Shown here piece after piece: positions 1 to 6,043 of a stretch of DNA of 10,038 bases; position 1 is the first letter of the stretch; the number at the start of each line of letters is the position of its first letter. A program made the position numbers and the translations under genes. The notes beneath the pieces are model-generated. The model saw only the letters and a list, made by a program, of their open reading frames with translations, searched no databases and was not told the DNA's origin. Origin of the DNA: Deinococcus rhizophilus. Lineage in GTDB: Bacteria; Deinococcota; Deinococci; Deinococcales; Deinococcaceae. The stretch covers positions 13,599 to 23,636 of the forward strand of contig NZ_JASNGB010000024.1 in the NCBI RefSeq assembly GCF_030271215.1, written 5' to 3'.

Positions 1-39
1 GCCCAGGGTGAGGGTGGCCAGGGTCAGCCGCCGCCTCAC
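1..39 (-). CDS. N-terminus of an exported protein (partial, runs off the window)
   Basis: Only the first 13 codons are in the window. They read MRRRLTLATLTLG: a GTG start, three arginines, then a hydrophobic Leu/Thr/Ala stretch, which is the form of a signal peptide or N-terminal membrane anchor. The start is supported by a GGAGAG Shine-Dalgarno (complement of 48-53), 8 bases before the GTG. Its GTG overlaps the TGA of the DUF3006 gene as GTGA, which suggests translational coupling. From general knowledge, DUF3006 genes often neighbour metallo-beta-lactamase-fold or ComEC-like exported proteins, so that is a reasonable guess for the rest. The visible part cannot confirm it. Confidence 0.6.
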   Translation of the reverse strand, partial: MRRRLTLATLTLG

Positions 40-347
40 AGGTCGATCTCTCCGGTGGGAGCCGCGCTGTTCAGGGCGTCGAGCTGGGACTGGGCCGCCG
101 TACGGCGCCGGGCCGTTTCCGCGTGGTCGATCTCGATCTCGAGGTCGCCGTGCTCGACGTGCAGCCGAACCACGTCCCCCTCCTGGATCCCGCCGGGCAG
201 GCTGGCGAGGTCCCAGTCGGCGGTGGTGCCGTCGGGCAGCTCGACGCGGGCGACGCTCCCCTCGACGCCGTCCACGGTGATCCAGGTCGGTCCCGCCAGG
301 GTGGGCGGGGCGTCGTCATGCTCGGGCCGTGCGTGCTCCGGATCCAT
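36..347 (-). CDS. DUF3006 family small protein
   Basis: 103 residues. Residues about 21-94 fit DUF3006: a VDGVEG-type opening strand, an alternating beta segment ending in ELPDG, a conserved LP turn followed by the EGDVVRL signature, then a charged helix (ETARRR) near the C-terminus. The molecular role of DUF3006 is unknown; the proteins look like small cytoplasmic beta-barrel domains. The first 20 residues are acidic and Pro/His-rich and probably disordered. I chose the ATG at 347 rather than an in-frame ATG at 413: a TACTTT -10 box ends 5 bases before it, it has no Shine-Dalgarno, and the longer form would read through a strong hairpin. The downstream exported protein overlaps by GTGA, so the two form an operon. 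Confidence 0.85.
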   Translation of the reverse strand: MDPEHARPEHDDAPPTLAGPTWITVDGVEGSVARVELPDGTTADWDLASLPGGIQEGDVVRLHVEHGDLEIEIDHAETARRRTAAQSQLDALNSAAPTGEIDL

Positions 348-352
348 GCCGC

Positions 353-358
353 AAAGTA
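353..358 (-). promoter_or_regulatory. -10 box for a leaderless DUF3006 transcript
   Basis: On the minus strand TACTTT is followed by five bases and then the ATG at 347. A TANNNT box this close to the start, with no Shine-Dalgarno, is the arrangement of leaderless genes in Deinococcus. No good -35 lies at 16-18 bases; a CTGACA hexamer lies 22 bases upstream, which is too far for a standard promoter. Confidence 0.45.
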
Positions 359-380
359 GCGCGTGACGGTGGGAAGGGCA

Positions 381-412
381 TGTCAGGATGCCGCCATGCG
401 GACATCCTGGCA
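381..412. repeat. 14-bp inverted repeat with a 3-base loop
   Basis: Reading the plus strand, TGTCAGGATGCCGC (381-394) pairs with GCGG-A-CATCCTGGCA (398-412) around the loop CAT. There is one bulged A at 402 and one G-T wobble (383/410). It can form on either strand, has no T-run, and lies just upstream of the -35 position of the DUF3006 gene. The ATG at 396 begins in the loop and its AGGA lies in the stem, so as plus-strand RNA it would hide that start. It could be an operator, a dispersed palindromic repeat or a translational control element. Confidence 0.75.
394..408 (-). promoter_or_regulatory. Shared 15-base motif upstream of the DUF3006 gene
   Basis: The minus strand reads AGGATGTCCGCATGG, ending 46 bases before the DUF3006 start. 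A 14/15 copy lies on the plus strand at 831-845, 43 bases before the DUF945 start, in the same orientation relative to its own gene. This copy is half of the 381-412 hairpin. The matched distance and orientation suggest a common regulator site, but two copies are weak evidence. Confidence 0.35.
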
Positions 413-683
413 CGCGGCTGTTCGAGTGACCCCGACGTCAGACCAGTCCCCCCACGACCGGGCCAACCGGGAGCAGGCCGAGCTGCTGCGGGACGCGTTG
501 GGGGACCTGTCTCCTTCAGGGCCACCGCCCGCCCCGGCCTCGCCTCCGCCGCGCCCCGCCGGGTCGGCCGATTCCGAACGGGAACCGGCTCTTCTGGAGA
601 CGCCGCCTGACCCGTCTCGCGGTACAGCTGAACCCCCGACGGGCGGCGTCCTCACGCCTCCTCCACCGGCCTCCCTGCTCTGA
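396..683 (+). CDS. Small proline-rich hypothetical protein (doubtful)
   Basis: 95 residues from ATG 396; a GTG at 363 would add 11. I do not recognise it. Residues about 20-38 (HDRANREQAELLRDALGDL) could form an amphipathic helix and have strongly G/C third positions. The rest is Pro/Ala/Ser-rich, low in complexity, with weaker codon bias. CAGGA sits 7 bases before the ATG, but both lie inside the 381-412 hairpin. No domain, signal peptide or membrane segment is visible. It may be a real disordered small protein, or a chance reading frame in high-GC intergenic DNA between two divergent genes. Confidence 0.3.
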   Translation: MRTSWHAAVRVTPTSDQSPHDRANREQAELLRDALGDLSPSGPPPAPASPPPRPAGSADSEREPALLETPPDPSRGTAEPPTGGVLTPPPPASLL

Positions 684-888
684 ACTCCAACCCTCAGCTC
701 ACCGGGACAGGCGACCCACACGTGGCCAGGCCCGACCTCCGGCACGCGGGAAGCCTCCCCCCTATGCCTCCCCCCGGCGCGGCGGCACATCTGCTTGAAC
801 GCCCACCCGAGTGGTGACAGCGTGACCCTGAGGATGTGCGCATGGTCGGCGGCCTGCCCCGCTCCCAGGAACATCTCCAGGAGGACCC
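684..888. other. Upstream region of the DUF945 gene
   Basis: I see no gene here. It holds the second copy of the shared motif at 831-845 and the Shine-Dalgarno at 879-884. No convincing -35/-10 pair was found. A TTGAAC at 794-799 has no TANNNT at the right distance downstream. Confidence 0.5.
831..845 (+). promoter_or_regulatory. Shared 15-base motif upstream of the DUF945 gene
   Basis: AGGATGTGCGCATGG differs at one base from the minus-strand site at 394-408. It ends 43 bases before the DUF945 start. It contains the palindromic core TGCGCA but, unlike the other copy, is not part of a long hairpin. Confidence 0.35.
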
Positions 889-2157
889 ATGAACAGCAAG
901 ATCGCCCTGACCGCCGCCCTGCTCCTCGCCGGGGGCGTGGGGGCCGCAGCCTACGCCGGAGCGCAGACCCAGCGGGACGTCCAGGCGCAGCTGGCGCAGA
1001 TGCAGGACACGTTGGCGCGCAGCGGGATCGCCACCCTCAAGCCTGGTCCCCTCCACAAGACCCTGATGGGCGGCACCCAGGACACCGTGGTCACGCTGTT
1101 CCCGAACACGCCGGACCGTCTGGACATCACCCTACGCAGCCGCATCCACAACGGGCCCTTCCCCCAGGGCAAGAGCTTCGGGGCCGCGCGCATCGTTACC
1201 CAGGTGATCTTTCCCCCGGACGTTCAGGCAGACCTCGACGAGGCCTTTTCAGGACAGAAGATCACCCTCCAGACCCAGGTGCAGTTCGGCGGAAGCAGCG
1301 TTACCACCTACCAAGTCCCGGCGGGGCAGTACGCAGAAGGTGACGGGGAGATGACGTGGCGCGCCCTCTCCGGAACCGTCCACAACCGTGGGGACCGGGT
1401 CACGGCCACCGCACAGTGGCCTGGAGCCGAGTTGCGGGGCGACGGCTTGGATCTGCAGGTCGGCCGGCTGTCGTGGGACTTCCAGGGCGTGCAGAGCCCG
1501 GACGGACTGGGCGACAGCGAATCGCAGTTCCGGCTGGAGCGGATCGGCGGCGTGAGCGGCGGCACCCGGGTGGTGCTCTCCGACCTGCAGAGCAAGGGGC
1601 AGGTCACCGGAGACGACCGACACCTGAGCAGCGCGGTCCAGTACCGGGTGGGGCAGCTTCAGGTGGACGACCGGACCTTCGATCAACTGCGCCTGGACCT
1701 CTCGGTCGATCGGCTCGACCGCCCGGCCCTCGTCCGGCTGGGCCAGCTGGGTTCCGAGCTGGACCAGGTGCCTGAGGCGGAACTGAACCGCCTGATGACC
1801 GACCTGCTGCGGGCCGCGCCGCAGTTTCAGATCGACCGGCTGTCGGTCGGTGAAGGGGCAGAGGAGGTGGTGGTGACCGGACGCGTGGGATTCCGGCCGG
1901 GCCCAGGGGCGAACTGGGAGACGCTGATACTCGACCCGGTGCAGCTCCTCTCCACCCTCGACGTGCAGGCCCAGGCGCGGACCGGGGAGACGGGACTGCG
2001 TCAGCTGCTCGGCCTGGCCATGGAGGAACACGAGGTGCAGGCGGCCATTGACGAGGGGGAGGCGATGGGTCTGTTCGTACGCCGCGGCGACCGTTACGAG
2101 GCCGACCTGCGGATGGGATCGGGCGGCACCTACCTCAACGGTCAGCCCCTGGAGTAG
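889..2157 (+). CDS. DUF945 / YdgA family envelope protein
   Basis: 422 residues. The N-terminus has one Lys and then an uncharged Ala/Leu/Gly stretch (about residues 5-25), fitting a signal peptide or inner-membrane anchor. The rest is long alternating beta strand such as LDLQVGRLSWDFQGV, and the C-terminus ends GGTYLNGQPLE, matching the closing GG-x-L-x-x-NG-x-x-L pattern of DUF945 (E. coli YdgA type). It is somewhat shorter than E. coli YdgA. The family is periplasmic or membrane-anchored with repeated AsmA-like beta architecture; its biochemical role is unsettled. The start is firm: AGGAGG at 879-884, 4 bases before the ATG. It appears to be a single-gene unit ending in the hairpins at 2158-2271, convergent with the envelope operon. 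Confidence 0.85.
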   Translation: MNSKIALTAALLLAGGVGAAAYAGAQTQRDVQAQLAQMQDTLARSGIATLKPGPLHKTLMGGTQDTVVTLFPNTPDRLDITLRSRIHNGPFPQGKSFGAARIVTQVIFPPDVQADLDEAFSGQKITLQTQVQFGGSSVTTYQVPAGQYAEGDGEMTWRALSGTVHNRGDRVTATAQWPGAELRGDGLDLQVGRLSWDFQGVQSPDGLGDSESQFRLERIGGVSGGTRVVLSDLQSKGQVTGDDRHLSSAVQYRVGQLQVDDRTFDQLRLDLSVDRLDRPALVRLGQLGSELDQVPEAELNRLMTDLLRAAPQFQIDRLSVGEGAEEVVVTGRVGFRPGPGANWETLILDPVQLLSTLDVQAQARTGETGLRQLLGLAMEEHEVQAAIDEGEAMGLFVRRGDRYEADLRMGSGGTYLNGQPLE

Positions 2158-2240
2158 TCCGGGAGCAGCGAAAGCACGGCGGCTTCGAGAAGTGGGCCAC
2201 GCGCTTCTGGTGCGCGTGGCCCACTTTCTCCTCTCCCGGA
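2158..2240 (+). terminator. Nested stem-loop terminator after the DUF945 gene
   Basis: The inner stem pairs 2187-2204 with 2212-2230: 18 base pairs with one bulged T and a 7-base loop, TTCTGGT. An outer pair, TCCGGGAG (2158-2165) and CTCCCGGA (2233-2240), is perfectly complementary and starts right after the stop codon. There is no long T-run, only TTTCTCCTCTCC. The stem is stable in both directions and could also stop minus-strand transcripts. Confidence 0.75.
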
Positions 2241-2271
2241 CGTGATGCAGGGGCTGAGCCCCACAGTCACG
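2241..2271 (-). terminator. Second hairpin, end of the envelope operon
   Basis: CGTGA (2241-2245) pairs with TCACG (2267-2271), enclosing GGGGC-tga-GCCCC (2250-2262). It lies 20 bases past the stop of the minus-strand LPP20-like gene. There is no T-run, so it is a putative terminator, perhaps acting with the adjacent larger stem. Confidence 0.45.
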
Positions 2272-2290
2272 TTCTCAGACGCCGGCCACC

Positions 2291-3154
2291 TCAGAACACC
2301 AGGGTGACATTGAAGTCCGACAGGAAGCCGGTGGCCCGGTCGTAGGCCCGGATCATGTCGGCTTCCTGGCGACTGACGATGACGTTGCAGCGGTCAGCGG
2401 CCAGGGCCTGCACGATGAGCGCCGCGTGCCCGCCGCGTTCGGTCATCCGTTGCGCTTGCCCCACACTGCGGGCGTAGCCGCTGACCCCCTCACTGCGCAC
2501 ATCCATCGCGTTGTAAGTCCACAGCAGGCTGCCGTCCATACTATAAATACGGGGCAGCAGGCAGGGAGAGAAGTCCGTACCCCGGGCGTCAATAATGAGG
2601 CCGGCAAAGCGGGCGGTCGGTGCAGGACGAACCACAGTCACGACATTGATGTTCGTGACGTTCACCGTGATCCGTGGGGCAGGCGGACGTGGAGTCAGCA
2701 CTTTCAAGAGGTTCGTCGCGCTGCCCAGGGGGGCACTCATCTTCACGAAGACGATGCTTGAGCCGTCCGGCATACGCTCAATGCGCGGTTCCCCGACGAT
2801 CTGCCCACGGACGACCGCGCTCACTCGGGTGGAGATGTCATCGTTCTGCAACTCGAAATCCTTGACGGTGGTCTGGGCGTCCACGCGGACACCAGCTAGA
2901 GCGACCGCCAGCAGGCGCTGCGCGTCGGCAGTGGCCGCCGCCTTGCCCTGCAGGTAGGCCTGGGCCTGCGACAGCCCGGGCCGGGTGGTGGCGGCCCCCT
3001 CCACGGTCACGGTCTGGGCATTCCAGTCGATGGTGGCCGTCTGACCGAGGGGAGCGCGCGCGGCGGGGAGGGACAGCGCGGTCGGTACCGGCTGGACATC
3101 GGCCGCCGCGAACGAGCCGCCGAGGGCGAGGATCAGGGAGAGCACTTTGTTCAT
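2291..3154 (-). CDS. LPP20 / FlgP-like exported protein
   Basis: 287 residues. A signal peptide (about 1-18, MNKVLSLILALGGSFAAA) has no cysteine at the cleavage site, so it should be exported but not lipidated, unlike typical LPP20 lipoproteins. Residues about 47-145 fit the LPP20/FlgP domain: VTVEGAA strand, a helix QAYLQGKAAATADAQRLL, then VSAVVRGQI and a final strand IVFVKMSAPL. After a Pro linker, residues about 182-287 match the second domain often fused to LPP20: GLIIDARG, LPRIYSMDG, then IVSRQEAD. Two cysteines (198, 256) could form a disulfide. GGAGG precedes the ATG at 3154. It is the last gene of the operon, 18 bases after the FlgT-like gene. The protein ends FNVTLVF, resembling an outer-membrane beta-signal. 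Confidence 0.8.
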   Translation of the reverse strand: MNKVLSLILALGGSFAAADVQPVPTALSLPAARAPLGQTATIDWNAQTVTVEGAATTRPGLSQAQAYLQGKAAATADAQRLLAVALAGVRVDAQTTVKDFELQNDDISTRVSAVVRGQIVGEPRIERMPDGSSIVFVKMSAPLGSATNLLKVLTPRPPAPRITVNVTNINVVTVVRPAPTARFAGLIIDARGTDFSPCLLPRIYSMDGSLLWTYNAMDVRSEGVSGYARSVGQAQRMTERGGHAALIVQALAADRCNVIVSRQEADMIRAYDRATGFLSDFNVTLVF

Positions 3155-3172
3155 GGGAACCTCCAGGGAAGG

Positions 3173-4237
3173 TCAGGGGCGGTAGGTGGCCCGGATCTCT
3201 GTGCCCGTCACGCTGGTCACGGTGAGTTGCAGGCCCTCGAGCAGGTCGGCGAGCAGGTCGGCACTGCCACCGAACTCGACCTGCACTTCCGTGCCGGCCG
3301 CGTCGAACGCGCGCGACGACACGGTGCTGAATTGCGGCGTAGTGCGGGCCTGTTGCAGCCAGGTGCTGTAGGCCCGGTAGCTGGGGAAGCCGGAGACCCG
3401 GACGGTGAAGGTGCGCCGCGCCGCTGGGCCCGTGCCGGCCAGCCAGTCGATGATGCGGGAGGCGACCGGCGTCTGGGCCTGCCCCGCCGCGCGCTGCAGC
3501 GCCATCTGTCCGGCTGCCTGCGGGCTGACGCCCGTCCCGACCCCCGTGAGCACTTGGTAGAGCAGCTGCTGTCCGGTACCTGCGTCCACCACCTTGACGC
3601 CGAGCTTCGCGGTGAACGACAGCAGTCCAGCGCTTTTCAGGGCCTCGGGGACGGTGACATTGGGCTCAGCGGTGGCCGCGCCTGTGACGATCAGGTCCGC
3701 GCCGAAGCGCGCCGCCACCTCGCGGGCCACCTTCGGATCGGCCAGCGCCTGTTCTCGCAAGGCGAGCCGTTCGGTCTGTGAGGGATCCAGCACCCGGAAG
3801 CCCCGCTCCTGCAGAGCCGTAGACAGTAGGGCCTCGGCGGTCGAACTGCCGTTGGGTTGCCCGGCCGAAGTCTCGGGCAACAGCACCAGCACGCGGGGAT
3901 CCCCGGTGCGGTCGAGCAGGGCCCGGATCTGTTGCGCCAGCGGCTCTTTCGAGACGGCGAAGGTGGCCTGAACGGTGTAGACGCCGCCTTCCTGACGCTC
4001 GGTCTGCACACTCACGAGTCGGGCCAGGCCCCCGCTGCGGCGAACGACAGCATCACGGACGAGTTCGTAATTCACTGTCTGCGTCTCGGCCGTGACGACC
4101 GCGCCGAGCACGAGGTCGGTGGCCGCGCGCTGCGCCTCAGCGATCGCGACGGCCCGGGCCGCTTGCAGGGTGGTCTGGATGGCCGCCTGGCCCTGGGTGG
4201 TGACCTGCTGCTCGGCCACTTGCGCAATGAGGGGCAT
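3173..4237 (-). CDS. FlgT-like envelope protein
   Basis: 354 residues. Residues about 12-100 resemble the FlgT N-terminal domain (G-x-A-A-I ... ARAVAIAEAQRAA, then YTVQATFAVSKE). Residues about 114-265 are a nucleotide-free CsgG/TolB-N-like alpha/beta domain (RVLVLLPE, RFGADLIVTGAA, LGVKVVDAGTGQQLL). Residues about 275-350 form a third small domain (FTVRVSGFPSYRAYSTWL ... VQVEFGGSADLLADLL). The family is periplasmic or outer-membrane associated. The only standard start, ATG 4237, shares its A with the TGA of the preceding gene (TGATG). There is no Shine-Dalgarno, so reinitiation is likely. Read upstream in this frame, the codons give ALFLMPLIAQVA: the annotated start seems to cut a signal peptide in half. 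Confidence 0.75.
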   Translation of the reverse strand: MPLIAQVAEQQVTTQGQAAIQTTLQAARAVAIAEAQRAATDLVLGAVVTAETQTVNYELVRDAVVRRSGGLARLVSVQTERQEGGVYTVQATFAVSKEPLAQQIRALLDRTGDPRVLVLLPETSAGQPNGSSTAEALLSTALQERGFRVLDPSQTERLALREQALADPKVAREVAARFGADLIVTGAATAEPNVTVPEALKSAGLLSFTAKLGVKVVDAGTGQQLLYQVLTGVGTGVSPQAAGQMALQRAAGQAQTPVASRIIDWLAGTGPAARRTFTVRVSGFPSYRAYSTWLQQARTTPQFSTVSSRAFDAAGTEVQVEFGGSADLLADLLEGLQLTVTSVTGTEIRATYRP

Positions 4238-6009
4238 CAGAAAAAGGGCTTCACGGTGAAGCCGACGAGTTTCGAGGGCCGACCGTCAAAGCTCAACGGA
4301 CTGAAGCTGTAGTACTGAGAATACCCCACATACACGCTCGGTGACATCAGGTTGAACTTGATGCCGTACTCTTTATAGTCAAAGACCAGTTCGACCATAC
4401 GCACCAGGTCACGGCGGTCCCTCACAATCACACTTTTGGTATCCAGCTGATACGACGACACCTTGAAATCTTCCCCTGCTTCCAAAAGGGATTGAAGACT
4501 TTTTGGGTTGAAGTCGCCGTCATTGATCTTGGTATAAATCAGACAGGATCCAGAGAGGCCGAGAATGTCGTCGATAGAGGAAATCTTCTCAAAGTCGATC
4601 TTGAACTTACCGGTCTTGAGGGAGACCGTGCACTCACGCTCTGCATCCATACTTACATCTCTCAAATACCCTTCGGGAACACCGAGCTCGCGGGCATTCC
4701 TGGCGTCGATATAAATGAAGTTGGCACCGGGAATAAAATTGTATTCGTTCTCGTTCGCAACTACAGCCGAAGAAGTCAGCAGGTTTTTGGCAAGGGAGAC
4801 AGGCATATCGAGGTCATAAGACAACGCAGCAGCCCCCACCTCGCTCAAGTTCTGAGCACCGTAGCCATGAATCCCTACAACACTCGCCACAGTCAGGTCT
4901 GAATTCGGATGCCGAAGCGAGTTGACATACACCGGGTGCTTCCCCGTCCCGTAAAAGGCATGCCAGACAGAAAAGCTCCCCAAGTAGTCCCGGAGGAAAA
5001 AAAGCGACTCCTTGGCCAGTGAAATGACCTTGACGTCTCCCCGGCCGATGCCAGGCGCTTCAAGCGTCAGTGTGGCGCGGTTGCTGCCTTCCCGCGAGAA
5101 GGGCTCGAGCACACGGGCCACGGCCATCAAGGTGCCCGGTGCCAGACGCACCTTCAGGGTGTAAGGAATCTTCACCGTACCCGGCTGACCTGCGCTGGTC
5201 GTCGGATCCTCGAGCTTGACGTCGACGATGCGCACACCTGCCTTGATCAGTTCAGCCACCTGCCGCACGGCCTCGATTTCCTTGCTTTTCAAATCCAGAT
5301 CGAGCAGTGCCGCGTTCGCGATGGAGCTTCCCGAAAGGCTCAGGGCCGTCCGCAGGTTCTGCTGAGCACTCGCGTAGGTGGGGTCCAGGGTCACTGCCTG
5401 CTGCAAGGCCGCCGCAGCCGCCTTGGGATCTTTCTGAAGCAGTGAGAGGGCTTGATAGTTCAGGATCACGGCCTGGTTGTTCAGGGTCTCGGGCTGCAAG
5501 ATGGTCTGCATCTCCGCCGGACTCGGCGTGATACCGAGCTTGTTGAGGACAGCCAGGACCAGTTGCTTTTCCAGCGTGAAGATCGAGTCGATGGACCCCT
5601 CGGCCGTCACGCCCCCCTCGACCCGGCCCGTCGAGGTGTTGACCAGCTGCAGATCGACACGCACGTTGCGCCCGATCGCCGCGTAGGAGCCGGTCAGCAG
5701 GGTCTGGACGCCAAGGACCTTGCCGAGTTGCGCTGCCTTGCCCGGATCCACTGCGCCACTGGCTCCCAAGGCCTGTTCTTTCAGCACCTTGTCCAGCTGC
5801 TCGCGCTGCACCACGGTGAGCCTGCCGATCTTGGAGAGGTCGGTGGTGAGCATGTCCGCCAGGCCACGACTGATCCAGGCCGCGTCCGGATTTGGCGTGT
5901 TGCTGTTGAGATAGACGACCCCCAGGGTGGTCGACTGGGCCAAGGTCGAGGACCCGAGCGCCAGCAGACCCGCTGTCAGGGAGATGCGTGAGCTGCGCGT
6001 GAATCTCAT
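4237..6009 (-). CDS. CsgG/FlgO-like protein with TPR-like segment and large unknown C-terminal region
   Basis: 590 residues from ATG 6009. The signal peptide is about residues 1-25 (MRFTRSSRISLTAGLLALGS, then STLAQ), without a lipobox. Residues about 28-160 fit the CsgG/FlgO-like domain: LGVVYL, RGLADMLTTDL, LTVVQREQLDKVLKEQ, GKVLGVQTLLTGSY, RVDLQLVNTSTG. Residues about 180-225 look like one or two TPR-type helix pairs (NYQALSLLQKDPKAAAAALQ, then LDPTYASAQQNL). A beta-rich segment follows (about 258-318). Residues about 330-590 are unrecognised and encoded in DNA of clearly lower GC than its flanks. Full length is about twice that of CsgG. An ATG at 6078 would add 23 residues without export character; the ATG at 6009 has a TACGCT -10 box 6 bases before it. 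It is the first gene of the operon. Confidence 0.75.
   Translation of the reverse strand: MRFTRSSRISLTAGLLALGSSTLAQSTTLGVVYLNSNTPNPDAAWISRGLADMLTTDLSKIGRLTVVQREQLDKVLKEQALGASGAVDPGKAAQLGKVLGVQTLLTGSYAAIGRNVRVDLQLVNTSTGRVEGGVTAEGSIDSIFTLEKQLVLAVLNKLGITPSPAEMQTILQPETLNNQAVILNYQALSLLQKDPKAAAAALQQAVTLDPTYASAQQNLRTALSLSGSSIANAALLDLDLKSKEIEAVRQVAELIKAGVRIVDVKLEDPTTSAGQPGTVKIPYTLKVRLAPGTLMAVARVLEPFSREGSNRATLTLEAPGIGRGDVKVISLAKESLFFLRDYLGSFSVWHAFYGTGKHPVYVNSLRHPNSDLTVASVVGIHGYGAQNLSEVGAAALSYDLDMPVSLAKNLLTSSAVVANENEYNFIPGANFIYIDARNARELGVPEGYLRDVSMDAERECTVSLKTGKFKIDFEKISSIDDILGLSGSCLIYTKINDGDFNPKSLQSLLEAGEDFKVSSYQLDTKSVIVRDRRDLVRMVELVFDYKEYGIKFNLMSPSVYVGYSQYYSFSPLSFDGRPSKLVGFTVKPFF
4241..4263 (-). terminator. 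Terminator-like hairpin inside the operon (possible attenuator)
   Basis: On the minus strand GGCTTCAC-c-GTGAAGCC (4263 to 4247) is a perfect 8-bp inverted repeat followed by CTTTTT. It covers the last codons of the CsgG-like gene and stops 3 bases before the FlgT-like ATG. Sterically the stem would be about six pairs with a five-base loop. The T-run makes it the best intrinsic-terminator shape in the window, oddly placed between co-oriented genes. Ribosomes finishing the first gene would melt it, so translation could decide whether transcription continues. Confidence 0.5.
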
Positions 6010-6015
6010 GTGGAG

Positions 6016-6021
6016 AGCGTA
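6016..6021 (-). promoter_or_regulatory. -10 box of the envelope operon
   Basis: On the minus strand TACGCT lies 6 bases before the ATG at 6009, with no Shine-Dalgarno between. This is the leaderless layout. GTGACA lies 21 bases upstream, rather far for a -35; the dyads at 6044-6067 could instead recruit or block a regulator. Confidence 0.45.
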
Positions 6022-6043
6022 GAGCGTTCTGCCTTGCGGCGCT

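Noticed and set aside
383..874. 163-residue minus-strand frame
   Set aside because: Gly/Arg/Ser-rich with no protein-like pattern or ribosome site; it spans the hairpin and the DUF945 upstream region.
1249..2031. 260-residue minus-strand frame opposite the DUF945 gene
   Set aside because: Antisense of a gene with clear family features and an excellent Shine-Dalgarno.
4240..4300. Similar peptides read on both strands here (GFTVKP and GRPSKL)
   Set aside because: Explained by the local inverted repeat at 4247-4263 and a nearby imperfect palindrome, not by a gene on the plus strand.
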